Positions 1 to 9,937 of a stretch of DNA of 64,000 nt are shown piece by piece. The stretch is taken from the NCBI GenBank assembly GCA_902779705.1, contig CACZCR010000005.1, positions 54,860 through 118,859 on the forward strand, in the 5' to 3' direction. The stretch's first letter is position 1; each line of letters begins with the position of its first letter. Origin of the DNA: an uncultured Bacteroidales bacterium. Its GTDB lineage: Bacteria; Bacteroidota; Bacteroidia; Bacteroidales; Paludibacteraceae. Position numbers and translations under genes: made by a program. The notes below the pieces were generated by a model. That model had not been told where the DNA came from, made no database searches, and saw nothing but the letters and a program-made list of their open reading frames with translations.

Positions 1-68
1 GCGTTGCTAAAAACTTTTTCATTGTTCTATGAAATTTTATTAATGTTTGTATTTTATAGTTTCTGGTT

Positions 69-2294
69 TTATTTCACAATACGTCTTACAGTCTGTATCT
101 CCTTGATCTTCTTGATCTCTTTGAACAGCGCATCCAACTCGGCGCAGTCATATACATATACTTGCAGTTGGCCTTGGAAGATACCGTCGTTCGACTCGAT
201 ATGGATTGCGTGCAGGTTGATACGGAACTTCTCAGTCATCGTGTGCAACACCTGCAACAGCACACCAAACTTATCGATACCTCGTATCTCAATCGTCTCC
301 AAGAACGAGCGCACACGGTTCGTATTCCATGTGGCGGAGTAGATCCGTTTGCCGTACGAGCTCTTCAGTATCTGTGCTTCCTCGCAGTCGATCTTGTGTA
401 TATGCATCGTTCCGTCCGGTGCCAGATAGCCCAGTACCTCGTCGCCCGGGATCGGATGACAGCAGTCGCTCAGGTGGTACTTAGTACCCAAGTTCTCGTC
501 CGTCAGCACGATTGCATGTGGCTGGCCCTTCTGCGGATTAACGATAGGATTAGCCGGTTGATCTCCGCTGCTCGGCTGTGGCTCGTTGTCCGATGTGAAC
601 ATGCGCTTCCACCATTTGCGACGTACGATCTGGTCCATGTTGTCCAACTGGATATTTCCTTGGCCTATCTGTCGGTACAATTGATTTGGGGTGTTCAACT
701 GATAGTGGTTGAGCATTCGATGGAGCGCTTTGTTCTTATCAATATCGCCCAGCATGTCGACTGCTGCTTCAAACAGCTGCTCTCCATGTTTCGTATAGCG
801 TGTCTCCTCGCGCTTGAAGTATAACCTTAGACAACTCTGCGCTTTGGCCGTCACACACCACTTCAGCCATTGGGCTTCCGGATGCTGACTCGTACTGCTC
901 ATGATCTCTACCTGATCGCCCGGATTCAGCTGATAACTCAGGGGCACTAAATTATGGTTCACCTTAGCGCCTGTACAATGCTCGCCCAGGTTGGAGTGGA
1001 GCATATACGCAAAATCCAATGCAGTCGCACCTTGCGGCATCGTCTTCACTTCGCCGGACGGCGTGAAAACCGAAACCTCTTTGACGAATAAGTTGTTGCG
1101 GAATATATCCACAAACTCCTGCGCATCTTTCTCCGGATGAGCCAAGGCCTCTTTGGTGTTGCTCAGCCAACGATCTATCTGAGAGTCATCCTGATCGCCT
1201 GTTTTGTACTTCCAGTGAGCCGCCAAACCGCGTTCGGCCAACTCGTGCATACGTTTGGTACGAATCTGTATCTCTACCCACGTGCCATCGGCACTCATCA
1301 CCGTTATATGCAACGCCTCATACCCGTTAGCCTTCGGCGTGGATATCCAGTCTCGTATACGGGCAGGGTGGGGACGATAGATCTCCGTGATAGCCGAGTA
1401 GATCATCCAACACTGGTCTTTCTCCGACAACGACTCGTTCGGCTCAAAGATGATCCTAACCGCCAGAATATCGTATACATCCTCAAAGGGCACCTGCTTG
1501 GTGACCATCTTGTTCCAGATCGAATACACGCTCTTGATACGCGCTTTGATCTCAAACCGATAGCCCATGTTCTGCAGCTTCTCGCGGATCGGGGCAGAGA
1601 ACTCCTCAAAGAATTTCATCTGCGCATCGTGTATCGCCTCTACTTTGGCTTGTATAGACGCGTACTCTTCAGGATGCTGGTAGCGGAAACTCAAATCCTC
1701 CAACTCCGTCTTGATCGGGAACAAACCCAATCGATGAGCCAAAGGAGCATAGATATACTGCGTCTCGCCGGCGATCTTGTATTGTTTGTCCTTCGGCTGC
1801 GAACCCAACGTACGCATGTTATGCAACCTATCGGCCAACTTCACCAATACCACGCGTATGTCCTCCGACATCGTCAACAGCAACTTGCGGAAGTTCTCCG
1901 CTTGCTCCGATGCCTGCTCGCTGAACATTCTACCCGATATCTTCGTCAAGCCCTTAACGATCAACGCTATCTGGTCGCCAAACAAGTTTTGGATATCTTC
2001 TACCGTGTATTCGGTGTCTTCTACTACGTCGTGTAGCAGGGCCGAACAGATACTGGTGCTACCCAGACCGATCTCGCTCACACAGATACGAGCTACGGCC
2101 AATGGATGCATGATATACGGCTCACCACTCAGACGGCGAACCCCATAGTGCGCTTTGTGAGCAAAAGCAAAAGCATGACGAATCAACTCCTCCTTTCTTC
2201 CGAAACGAGTCTTGGCATATACTTCCAACAGGCGTTCAAACTCCTCTTGGATCATTTGCTCCTCTTCTGGACTAAACTCACTCTTCTTTTTCAT
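69..2294 (-). CDS. rsh: Bifunctional (p)ppGpp synthetase/hydrolase, RelA/SpoT (RSH) family
   Basis: A 741-residue protein with the full long-RSH layout. An N-terminal HD hydrolase domain holds His63 and the His88-Asp89 pair in LLHDVVEDT. A nucleotidyltransferase synthetase domain lies at about 240-370, with YDILAVRIIF, ANGYEALHITV, VEIQIRT and AERGLAAHWKYK. A TGS domain follows at about 405-465 and a C-terminal ACT domain at about 665-741. From family knowledge, such cytosolic enzymes make and degrade the alarmone (p)ppGpp on the ribosome during starvation; an intact HD motif argues for hydrolysis as well as synthesis. Length is typical. The gene stands alone on the minus strand with its own promoter about 100 bp upstream (-7 at 2396-2403), giving a leader of about 95 nt. 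Confidence in family is very high; that both activities are retained is inferred. Confidence 0.97.
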   Translation of the reverse strand: MKKKSEFSPEEEQMIQEEFERLLEVYAKTRFGRKEELIRHAFAFAHKAHYGVRRLSGEPYIMHPLAVARICVSEIGLGSTSICSALLHDVVEDTEYTVEDIQNLFGDQIALIVKGLTKISGRMFSEQASEQAENFRKLLLTMSEDIRVVLVKLADRLHNMRTLGSQPKDKQYKIAGETQYIYAPLAHRLGLFPIKTELEDLSFRYQHPEEYASIQAKVEAIHDAQMKFFEEFSAPIREKLQNMGYRFEIKARIKSVYSIWNKMVTKQVPFEDVYDILAVRIIFEPNESLSEKDQCWMIYSAITEIYRPHPARIRDWISTPKANGYEALHITVMSADGTWVEIQIRTKRMHELAERGLAAHWKYKTGDQDDSQIDRWLSNTKEALAHPEKDAQEFVDIFRNNLFVKEVSVFTPSGEVKTMPQGATALDFAYMLHSNLGEHCTGAKVNHNLVPLSYQLNPGDQVEIMSSTSQHPEAQWLKWCVTAKAQSCLRLYFKREETRYTKHGEQLFEAAVDMLGDIDKNKALHRMLNHYQLNTPNQLYRQIGQGNIQLDNMDQIVRRKWWKRMFTSDNEPQPSSGDQPANPIVNPQKGQPHAIVLTDENLGTKYHLSDCCHPIPGDEVLGYLAPDGTMHIHKIDCEEAQILKSSYGKRIYSATWNTNRVRSFLETIEIRGIDKFGVLLQVLHTMTEKFRINLHAIHIESNDGIFQGQLQVYVYDCAELDALFKEIKKIKEIQTVRRIVK

Positions 2295-2395
2295 TGCTTT
2301 TTTACTCCTATTTACGTCTTACACGCGCACTCATTTGCGCACTCATTTACACCCCGCGTACCACACGTACGGGCATATATACGCAAATTCGGCTA

Positions 2396-2427
2396 CAAAG
2401 GTACAACAAAAATTGCACATACGCAAA
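2396..2427 (-). promoter_or_regulatory. Promoter of rsh (Bacteroidota type)
   Basis: Read on the minus strand, a -33 TTTG (2424-2427, within TTTGCGTATGTG) lies 20 bp from TACCTTTG (2396-2403). It fits the Bacteroidota TTTG/TAnnTTTG consensus. The leader to the rsh start (about 95 nt) contains two copies of GCGCACTCATTT (plus-strand reading) side by side at about 2324-2350. Confidence 0.85.
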
Positions 2428-2478
2428 TTTTAGTGCATTTTTTCGCCAAAAATGAGTAAAACTCATTAAAATTACCCC

Positions 2479-2570
2479 CGAATCGTATTCGGAATCAAAC
2501 GTTTATCCCTTACTCCGGATCGTATTCGGGATCAAACGTTTATCCCTTACTCCGGATATTATCCGGGTCC
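2479..2570. repeat. 37-bp tandem repeat with internal small inverted repeats
   Basis: Two near-identical 37-bp units (2479-2515 and 2516-2552) are followed by a partial third beginning at 2553. Each unit begins with a short dyad: CCGAATCGTATTCGG, CCGGATCGTATTCGG and CCGGATATTATCCGG (stem 6, loop 3). The units share the body ATCAAACGTTTATCCCTTAC. They sit between the divergent promoters of rsh and the TonB receptor, in a stretch without genes. Function unknown. Confidence 0.8.
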
Positions 2571-2636
2571 ATACACCCTGCTGTCTACTCCTCACCGCTA
2601 TTACGGCGAGCTTGATTACTTTTCCGCCCTATGCGC

Positions 2637-2680
2637 GCCGACGGTGAGCCGACGGTCAACCGACAGTCAGCCGACAGTCG
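2637..2680. repeat. Four 11-bp tandem units
   Basis: Four consecutive degenerate 11-bp units are present: GCCGACGGTGA, GCCGACGGTCA, ACCGACAGTCA and GCCGACAGTCG. They lie in the gene-free stretch 2404-2805, about 130 bp upstream of the TonB-receptor promoter. Apart from these, the 37-bp repeats and the two promoters, nothing else is seen in this stretch. Confidence 0.8.
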
Positions 2681-2805
2681 AGACACCAATTAGCCCAAAA
2701 AATGACCGATTTTTTATGCGTTATAACTATATTATATATTTATATATAATATACATTTTAACACTTGTATTTTTTCATTTTCCCAACCATTTCCCAAGTC
2801 TAAAA

Positions 2806-2837
2806 TTTGCATATGTCAAAAAAAAGCAGTACCTTTG
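2806..2837 (+). promoter_or_regulatory. Promoter of the TonB-dependent receptor gene
   Basis: TTTG at 2806-2809 (within TTTGCATATGTC) and TACCTTTG at 2830-2837 are separated by 20 bp. The -7 lies about 24 bp upstream of the ATG at 2861, which argues against the earlier in-frame ATG at 2807. Confidence 0.88.
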
Positions 2838-2860
2838 TGCCCGATTTTAAGGTACTAACA

Positions 2861-5140
2861 ATGATGAAAAAGATTTATTCGATACTCATTTTTATATTCT
2901 TGGGTGCGTTGGCACCTGTATTCGCGCAATATGATGCGCACCTCACAGGACACGTCCTTGACGAGAAAACAGGCGAACACCTGCCCTTTGTTAATATTCA
3001 AGTCAAAGGCACCAATATTGGCACCGTCACCGACGAAACGGGCCACTATCTGCTTAAAGATCTGCCTATTGGACGCCAAACGATCGTCTTCAGCTACGTT
3101 GGGTACGAGACACTCGAACTTCCCGTCACCATGGTCGAAGACAAGACCATAGAGCTCAAGGCGGTCATTCACGAAGCCGCCCAACAGCTCAACGGTGTCG
3201 TCGTAACGGCTAACCGTTATGCCACCAAACGCCAAGAAGCCGCTACGATAGTCAACGTCCTCTCGCCCAAGCTCTTTGAGACCACAGCTGTCTCCTGCGT
3301 AGCCGATGCCCTCAGCTTCCAACCGGGCTTACGCGTTGAGAACACCTGCTCCAACTGCGGCAAAACCGACCTCCGTATCAACGGCCTACAAGGACAATAC
3401 ACCCAGATACTAATGGACTCGCGTCCGGTCTTCTCGTCTATGGCTGCAGTCTATGGACTGGAACAACTTCCCTCGGCTATGATTGACCGCATAGAGGTGG
3501 TACGTGGTGGCGGATCGGCTATGTATGGCGCTAACGCGATCGCCGGAGTGGTCAATATAATCACCAAAGAGCCCGTGCGCAACTTCGTCAACATAGCCAA
3601 CACTTCCAATGTCAACGAGCACGCAGGCTACGACATCAATACCGAGCTCAATGCCTCCGTCATGACCGACAACCGCAAGATAGGCGCCTATCTCTTTGCT
3701 TCTCACCGCACTCGTAGCGCTTATGATCGCGACCTCGATGGCTATAGCGAGTCCCCACAACTGCGTTCTACAACAGCAGGTACACGACTCTTCTTCAAGA
3801 CATCCAGCTACAGCAAGCTAACGGCCGAGTATCACCATACCACAGACTTCCGCCGTGGTGGCAATAACAGCGACCAAGAGCCGCATAATGCCGATATAGC
3901 CGAGCAACTACGTCACAATATTGATGCCGGCTCATTGGCTTTTGACTGGTTCTCACCAGACAGCCGCCACTTTGTCTCTGCCTACGCAGCTGCACAGCAC
4001 ATCGGCCGCGAGAGTTACTTCGGTGCAGGACGCGACACGGCGGCCTACGGACGCAGCACAGACCTAACCGCCAACACCGGCTTGCAGTACCGCTTCTCCT
4101 ATCCCTGCGGCCGAATGCACGGCGACCTCACCTTGGGAGCCGAATATACCTACAATGGCCTGCACGATCGTATGTTGGGCTACAACCGTGACATGCGACA
4201 AAACGTCCATGTTGTCGGTGCCTATGCCCAAAACGAGTGGAAGAACGACCAATGGAGCATACTCCTCGGAGCACGTCTGGAGAAGCACAACCTACTACGT
4301 TCCGTAGTGGTCAATCCGCGTGCTACTTTCCGTTATACTCCAATCGAAGGACTGGTCTTCCGTGCCGGATATAGCAGCGGTTACCGTGCGCCACAAGCCT
4401 ACGACGAAGACCTCCATGTGGCTGCAGTAGGTGGCAACGTGTCGCTTATCACACTTGATCCCAACCTGCGCCCCGAATACTCGCATAGCGCCACACTTAG
4501 TGCCGACTGGTATAAGCGTTGGGGTAAATGGGAACTCAACCTCACAGCCGAAGGCTTCTACACCTATCTGCAAGACGTCTTCTTCCTTCGTGAGGACGGT
4601 TTGGATCCCGATGGCAACTTGCTCCTCACGCGTACCAATGCTCCCGGCGCTTGGGTAGGGGGCTTGAACCTCGAAGGCAAACTGGCCTATGGCCAGTGGT
4701 TCACCTTCCAGATGGGCTATACTTTTCAGCAGAGCCGCTATACCGAGGCACAACAGTGGAGCTCGGACGTAGCACCCCTGAAAAGGATGCTCCATACGCC
4801 TGACCACTATGCGTACATTCTCTTAGATGTGCAACCCGTCAAAGACTTCACGATCTCTGTCAACGGCAAAGCTACAGGCTCTATGATAGTGCCGCACCTC
4901 GCGGGCTATGTCCCTGCAGACGAGAATGTTACAACACCCGCTTTTTGGGACTTAGGCCTACGCCTCGCATATGACGTTCACCTCTACAAGCACTATTGTC
5001 TCGAGATCAGTTGTGGTGTCAAGAACGTGCTCGATCAGTTCCAACGTGATATCGACCAAGGCGAGAACCGCGATGCCAACTATATCTACGGACCATCCAT
5101 CCCCCGAACCTACTTTGCCGGCCTCGCCCTCAAACTATAG
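2861..5140 (+). CDS. TonB-dependent outer-membrane receptor with carboxypeptidase-regulatory-like N-terminal domain
   Basis: A 759-residue protein. A signal peptide (MMKKIYSILIFIFLG, cleaved near VFAQ) is followed by a CarboxypepD_reg-like beta-sandwich (about 25-105; GTVTDETGHYLLKDLPIG), a plug domain (about 115-240; LRINGLQGQYTQILMDSRP and IEVVRGGGSAMYGANAIAG) and a C-terminal 22-strand barrel. The plug resembles the CirA/FepA/HmuR-type receptors rather than SusC. The barrel ends in an aromatic/aliphatic tail (FAGLALKL). Such receptors use TonB-ExbBD energy to import metal chelates, cobalamin or haem; the ligand cannot be read here. The start at 2861 is chosen because an upstream ATG (2807) overlaps the promoter. 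The next gene begins 15 bp downstream, so co-transcription is likely. Confidence 0.93.
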   Translation: MMKKIYSILIFIFLGALAPVFAQYDAHLTGHVLDEKTGEHLPFVNIQVKGTNIGTVTDETGHYLLKDLPIGRQTIVFSYVGYETLELPVTMVEDKTIELKAVIHEAAQQLNGVVVTANRYATKRQEAATIVNVLSPKLFETTAVSCVADALSFQPGLRVENTCSNCGKTDLRINGLQGQYTQILMDSRPVFSSMAAVYGLEQLPSAMIDRIEVVRGGGSAMYGANAIAGVVNIITKEPVRNFVNIANTSNVNEHAGYDINTELNASVMTDNRKIGAYLFASHRTRSAYDRDLDGYSESPQLRSTTAGTRLFFKTSSYSKLTAEYHHTTDFRRGGNNSDQEPHNADIAEQLRHNIDAGSLAFDWFSPDSRHFVSAYAAAQHIGRESYFGAGRDTAAYGRSTDLTANTGLQYRFSYPCGRMHGDLTLGAEYTYNGLHDRMLGYNRDMRQNVHVVGAYAQNEWKNDQWSILLGARLEKHNLLRSVVVNPRATFRYTPIEGLVFRAGYSSGYRAPQAYDEDLHVAAVGGNVSLITLDPNLRPEYSHSATLSADWYKRWGKWELNLTAEGFYTYLQDVFFLREDGLDPDGNLLLTRTNAPGAWVGGLNLEGKLAYGQWFTFQMGYTFQQSRYTEAQQWSSDVAPLKRMLHTPDHYAYILLDVQPVKDFTISVNGKATGSMIVPHLAGYVPADENVTTPAFWDLGLRLAYDVHLYKHYCLEISCGVKNVLDQFQRDIDQGENRDANYIYGPSIPRTYFAGLALKL

Positions 5141-5155
5141 CAGACAAACAATACC

Positions 5156-8100
5156 GTGAAAAAGACCTTGCTATACATAGGACTGCTGTTGTTTGCATTA
5201 CCGTTAGCTGCGCAAACAGACCAACCGACCTCTGCGGCCGGCAAGGACTTCTATTTCACGCTCTTTGACCACTGGAACTTGAACGGAAACACGGACGTAC
5301 AATCCGTCAAGTTCTGCGGTATAACCATCTGTACAATAGAAGATGGAGATATAACCTTTTCTGTCCCGACCAAAACAGGAGATACACATTTTCATTTCGA
5401 TGAGTATAATAACTTAGCTACAGGTCTGAAAAATGTAGACGACGCAGTCCTTAAGGGCGTACATATTCACTCCACAGCCAACTGTTATATCCACGCTTGG
5501 GTACACGGACCCACCGCTGGCGATGAGACCATGATCCTGCCCAAACATCTGCTGGGCAAACAATACATGCTGCAAGGTATTCAGGGCGCACTCGTTCCGG
5601 ATACCGAAGACAATCCTGTTCCAACCTATTCCCAGTTTACCATCGTCGGCACAGAAAATAACACCAGCGTCGTCGTTACACCGCGCGTCCAACTACGTTG
5701 CGTCACAAACGGTCAAGTGATTCAGCCACACCAATCTGCCTCGTTCACCATACAAGAGAACGACGTACTGCTTTTTCAACCCGAAGACTACACCCAAGAT
5801 ATCTCCGGTACACTCGTCGAATCTGACCGAGTGGTGGCTGTTTTCCAAGGCAATAACATCACGCGTATTTATTCCGGCGAAAACGGACCAGACTTTGTCT
5901 GGGAACAGGCATTACCTACCGACACTTGGGGCAAAGAGTTCATCATCCCCAAGAGTGCAGCGCTGCAGTTTAATATCCCGAAATTCACCGCTTTATACGA
6001 CAACACTGAAGTCTATTGTAAAGTCACCGGCACGATGATGCTTGTGGCTACACTCCAAGCAGGCGAATCCTATGCACGTGTCTTTGATACCGGTTCGTCC
6101 GGTACGTTAGAAGCTCTGCATGTATGGACGACCAAACCCGTATGTTGCCACCTCTTTCTCACCGGCAACGCCCGAAACAACGGCAAAGGTGATCCCGCTA
6201 TGACTTTGATTACACCGGTAGACAACATGGCTACCGATACACGGTGGATGTTAGAGCAAGTGGACGATAATATGCCTTATGGATTCTCTTTGCTTGTCAC
6301 GACGCGAGAGGAAGATGAAGACAAAGTCAAATACAATAATATTCCTTTATCTGCTTTACAACCTGACGGAGAATCTATACGACGTATCGTAACGGACGGT
6401 TTTGTAACCTACGAGTTGGGTATCTCCGCCTATATGGCCAGCAAGATAGCCGCAGAGGACGGCGCCGGATTCAGCGCCTATATCCGGCGTATCGGCAAAA
6501 CGACTGAAGCCTCGGCATTCAATATCTCCAGACCCTTCAAAATGCCGCCTCCGGAGCCTTGTATAGACGGTTCGCTTATCTTCCGCGAGGACTTTGGTGG
6601 CAACGATCCTTTCGATCCGCCGATCAGCAACCAAAAGGTCCAACGAACAGCTTATACCCAGATCTACGACACCCTCTCCGGCATGGAAGATGGACACTAC
6701 CTGGTCAGCAAAAGCGGCTACCACAACGGCGGTAGTTGGTATCATATGTGTGACCATACACACCCGAACGACTACACGCGCGGATATATGATGGAGATAG
6801 ATGGATCGCGTGGCGACAAGATAGTCTATAGCCATCCCGTCGAAAACCTGTGCCCGGGCGCCAAAATGAGTTTCTCGGCCTACGTCGCCAATATAACAAC
6901 GCCTACTGCATTCCTCAACCAGCAACACAACTGGAAGTATGCCTATCCACAACTAACCTTTGAGGTCATCAATCCATCCGACTATACCGTCATAGCACGA
7001 TATAAGACCGATTCCATCGGGCACGATTGGACCTATTATGGTGCACCGGACGAATGGGAACACTCCGCCGAATGGCAACTAATGGGTGTCAACTTCACCG
7101 TGCCGGAAGACCTTGAGAAAGTAGAACTGCGTATCACCAACAACTCACCACGCCAATACTATACAGGCAATGATTTTGCCATCGATGACATCGAGTTACA
7201 TATATGCGCCCCGCCGGTCATCATTCATGTGCCGGATACGGTATCACTCAAAGACCTTGCGACGATGACAAGCGAGTTCTCCAACGACAATTCGCTCACC
7301 GAACCGCTTGAATACCAGTGGTTCTTCTCGGACGACAGCCTCACGTTTACACCCATCCCCGGTGCTACCAAACAAGACTGGTCCGTCACTATTACCGACA
7401 ATACCTACACCGGATGGTATCGCCTCGGCATATATAGCGCCGGACAGCGTAATACAGGATGTGGCATACTCAGCGACCCGCAGAAGATGTATGTCCTCAC
7501 TCCTGATATGTGTCCCGATGGCCGACTCTTGTTCCGCGAGGACTTTGGCGGCAATGATCCCGAAGACCCGATAGTAAGCTACAATACTGTCTCCGGAATG
7601 AGTAGTGCCTATCAGCAGATCTACGATACCGCAACTTGCCGCTCCGGACAATCTGACTGTCAAGGGATGCGTTCCGGAGCCTATCTTGTTACCAAACGCG
7701 GTTACCGCAACTCGACCTATACCGACTATTCGTGCTGGCACATTATGGACGACCATACACATTTTGGCGATACCACACGCGGATACTTCCTTGAAGTGGA
7801 CGGTAAAGGCGGCAAGGATGCATTCTATTCGACGATCATAGACAGCCTGTGCGAAGGCTCAACCCTCTCTTTCTCTGCCTATGTGGCCAATATCACCACA
7901 GCCGGACAGTACGACGGTTGGCGGAGTAGGGGATACGTCCACCCCAAGATGACATTCATTATCACAGATCCGCAGACCGGCACTATCCTCGCACAGCAGA
8001 ATACCGACACTATAGCGCACGACTGGAGCCTGCGAAATGTATCGGGAGCATGGCAGTACTCCGCGCATTGGCAATTAGTAGGTATGCGTTTTACTGTGCC

Positions 8101-9937
8101 GCAAGGCATCGACCGCGTACAACTGTCCATCGTCAATAATGTCACCAACAATACTACCGGCAATGATTTCGCACTCGATGACATCGAAGTGCGTCTCTGT
8201 ATGCCACCCCTCACTATCCAAGGACCGGATACCGTTTGTGTCGACACCAAAAACACCCTCTATGCCCGTTTTGAGAATGATGGCACACTTCCCGAACCAC
8301 TCGAATACCAGTGGTATTTCTCTGCCGACAGCCTCACATGGGAGCCGATCCTATTAGACGGCAACACATCAGAACTCAAACTCAAAGCCAAACCGCGTCA
8401 TACAGGCTGGTATCGCGTTGTGGCCTCCGGAGCGGGGAACATTACCAATCCTAATTGCTGCGCCATCAGCGAGCCGTTCTGGTTCTATGTCATCGAAGAC
8501 TGCCCGCCGATCCTCTGTCCTGAAGGCATACTCATCTACCACGAGCAACCCGATTCCTCTACCTCGCCCTATCAAACAACTATTCAAGGACTCTGCACCG
8601 ACATGGACCTCTCATTTATAGCCTATGTGACCGGTATATCAGAACTCAGTCCACGCTTACTGTTGATGCTTAGAGATACAGCCACAGGACGCGAACTCGG
8701 CATGTATGACACGGGCGATATACCGGCTGACGGGCAGCCTCATCCGGTGGGTATAAACCTAACTGTTCCGGAGAATATATCCGAGGTTGAACTCATCATT
8801 CGCAACAACGCAGTTGGGGTCACAGAAGACGACTACCGTATTGATGCCATCGAGGCACGCCTGTGTTTGGAGCCTATCTCAATCAAGAGCACCAATCCTG
8901 TATGCCGCAAACATGCGCATACACTCGAAGCCTTATACGATAACTACGATATCCTGCAATCACCGGAGTACCAATGGGAATATTCCAGTGACAGCGTACT
9001 ATGGACAGCCATTCAGACTAGTCAAGAGAAAACCTATACTATTGATACAGTGCATCGTACGGATGAAGGATGGTACCGCGTAATAGTCGCCAATACAGGC
9101 AACACAGATAAGCCTAACTGCCGTTCAGTAAGCGAGCCGTTCCACCTGCTGACTACCTATTGTAACACCGCAGTGGATCAGTACAAAGACACTACAGCCT
9201 GCGATACCTTATTGCCTATCACATGGCGTGGACACGAGTGGCGGATAGATAGCACACTCGTGGATACACTGCGCGACATCGACATAGACGACAGCGTCTA
9301 TGTTCACAAGACCTTGCAGACAATCATCTGTTGCCCTGAGATACTCCGTTATCGTCTTGACTCTGCCGTTTGCGACACCCTCTTGCCGTTCCCGTGGGCG
9401 TTCATCGACACAATACCAATCTTCTCCGATCCCGGAACACAAGATATAGCCTATACCCACACCAAATGGCACAAGTGTATCGGCGAGATCTACACATTGG
9501 CCTTGGATACCTTCCATTGTGAACGCCTCTATCCGATCCTTGTCAATAAATACAACTGGCAACTACTGCTCGATAACATCGCCTTGCGGCGTTTCTTCCC
9601 GGAACGTACGCCGGTAGCATATAGGTGGTACAAAAACGAACGAGCTATCGAGGGCGCGGACCAAGATGACTACTCAGAACAAAACATCTTACATGGTATC
9701 TTCCAACTGCGTGTGCGTTTGGATGACGACCTGTATGTGTGGTCCAATATCTTAGAGATTCTTGATACGCCGGCACAGCAACCGGTTCGTATCCGGGTCT
9801 ATAACAGCCGAGGGTGGCTCATAGACGAGCAAACCATAGAAGAAGGCGTGTTTAGGCCAACGCTGCCGTCAGGCATCTATCTGATTCAGTATCAACAGTC
9901 CGACCATGTTTGGACCGAAAAAATCCTTGTTCCATGA
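5156..9937 (+). CDS. Very large exported protein: IgGFc-binding-like N-terminus, repeated modules, T9SS-type tail
   Basis: A 1593-residue protein starting at a GTG codon (KKTLLYIGLLLFALPLAAQ signal peptide). Residues about 22-460 resemble the IgGFc-binding-protein N-terminal domain (GKDFYFTLF, FTIVGTENNTSVVVTP, VVAVFQGNN). Next come two long modules that begin with IFREDFGGNDP or LFREDFGGNDP (about 468 and 785) and end with NDFAIDDIELHIC-like motifs, and a shorter third module (about 1120). Each is followed by an Ig-like segment with EYQW...GWYR. A Cys-rich piece repeats CDTLLP near 1350-1420. The last 60 residues (VRIRVYNSRGWLIDEQ, SGIYLIQYQ, EKILVP) match a type-A T9SS sorting domain. The protein is probably displayed on the cell surface or secreted. 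The exact partner is unknown. It overlaps the next gene by 4 bp. Confidence 0.85.
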   Translation: MKKTLLYIGLLLFALPLAAQTDQPTSAAGKDFYFTLFDHWNLNGNTDVQSVKFCGITICTIEDGDITFSVPTKTGDTHFHFDEYNNLATGLKNVDDAVLKGVHIHSTANCYIHAWVHGPTAGDETMILPKHLLGKQYMLQGIQGALVPDTEDNPVPTYSQFTIVGTENNTSVVVTPRVQLRCVTNGQVIQPHQSASFTIQENDVLLFQPEDYTQDISGTLVESDRVVAVFQGNNITRIYSGENGPDFVWEQALPTDTWGKEFIIPKSAALQFNIPKFTALYDNTEVYCKVTGTMMLVATLQAGESYARVFDTGSSGTLEALHVWTTKPVCCHLFLTGNARNNGKGDPAMTLITPVDNMATDTRWMLEQVDDNMPYGFSLLVTTREEDEDKVKYNNIPLSALQPDGESIRRIVTDGFVTYELGISAYMASKIAAEDGAGFSAYIRRIGKTTEASAFNISRPFKMPPPEPCIDGSLIFREDFGGNDPFDPPISNQKVQRTAYTQIYDTLSGMEDGHYLVSKSGYHNGGSWYHMCDHTHPNDYTRGYMMEIDGSRGDKIVYSHPVENLCPGAKMSFSAYVANITTPTAFLNQQHNWKYAYPQLTFEVINPSDYTVIARYKTDSIGHDWTYYGAPDEWEHSAEWQLMGVNFTVPEDLEKVELRITNNSPRQYYTGNDFAIDDIELHICAPPVIIHVPDTVSLKDLATMTSEFSNDNSLTEPLEYQWFFSDDSLTFTPIPGATKQDWSVTITDNTYTGWYRLGIYSAGQRNTGCGILSDPQKMYVLTPDMCPDGRLLFREDFGGNDPEDPIVSYNTVSGMSSAYQQIYDTATCRSGQSDCQGMRSGAYLVTKRGYRNSTYTDYSCWHIMDDHTHFGDTTRGYFLEVDGKGGKDAFYSTIIDSLCEGSTLSFSAYVANITTAGQYDGWRSRGYVHPKMTFIITDPQTGTILAQQNTDTIAHDWSLRNVSGAWQYSAHWQLVGMRFTVPQGIDRVQLSIVNNVTNNTTGNDFALDDIEVRLCMPPLTIQGPDTVCVDTKNTLYARFENDGTLPEPLEYQWYFSADSLTWEPILLDGNTSELKLKAKPRHTGWYRVVASGAGNITNPNCCAISEPFWFYVIEDCPPILCPEGILIYHEQPDSSTSPYQTTIQGLCTDMDLSFIAYVTGISELSPRLLLMLRDTATGRELGMYDTGDIPADGQPHPVGINLTVPENISEVELIIRNNAVGVTEDDYRIDAIEARLCLEPISIKSTNPVCRKHAHTLEALYDNYDILQSPEYQWEYSSDSVLWTAIQTSQEKTYTIDTVHRTDEGWYRVIVANTGNTDKPNCRSVSEPFHLLTTYCNTAVDQYKDTTACDTLLPITWRGHEWRIDSTLVDTLRDIDIDDSVYVHKTLQTIICCPEILRYRLDSAVCDTLLPFPWAFIDTIPIFSDPGTQDIAYTHTKWHKCIGEIYTLALDTFHCERLYPILVNKYNWQLLLDNIALRRFFPERTPVAYRWYKNERAIEGADQDDYSEQNILHGIFQLRVRLDDDLYVWSNILEILDTPAQQPVRIRVYNSRGWLIDEQTIEEGVFRPTLPSGIYLIQYQQSDHVWTEKILVP

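Noticed and set aside
2479..2570. Repeat with 37-bp period resembling a CRISPR array
   Set aside because: Units are contiguous with no spacers, there are only about 2.5 copies, and no cas genes are near.
2807..2860. N-terminal extension of the TonB receptor
   Set aside because: It overlaps the promoter -7 element and adds non-conserved residues before a good signal peptide.
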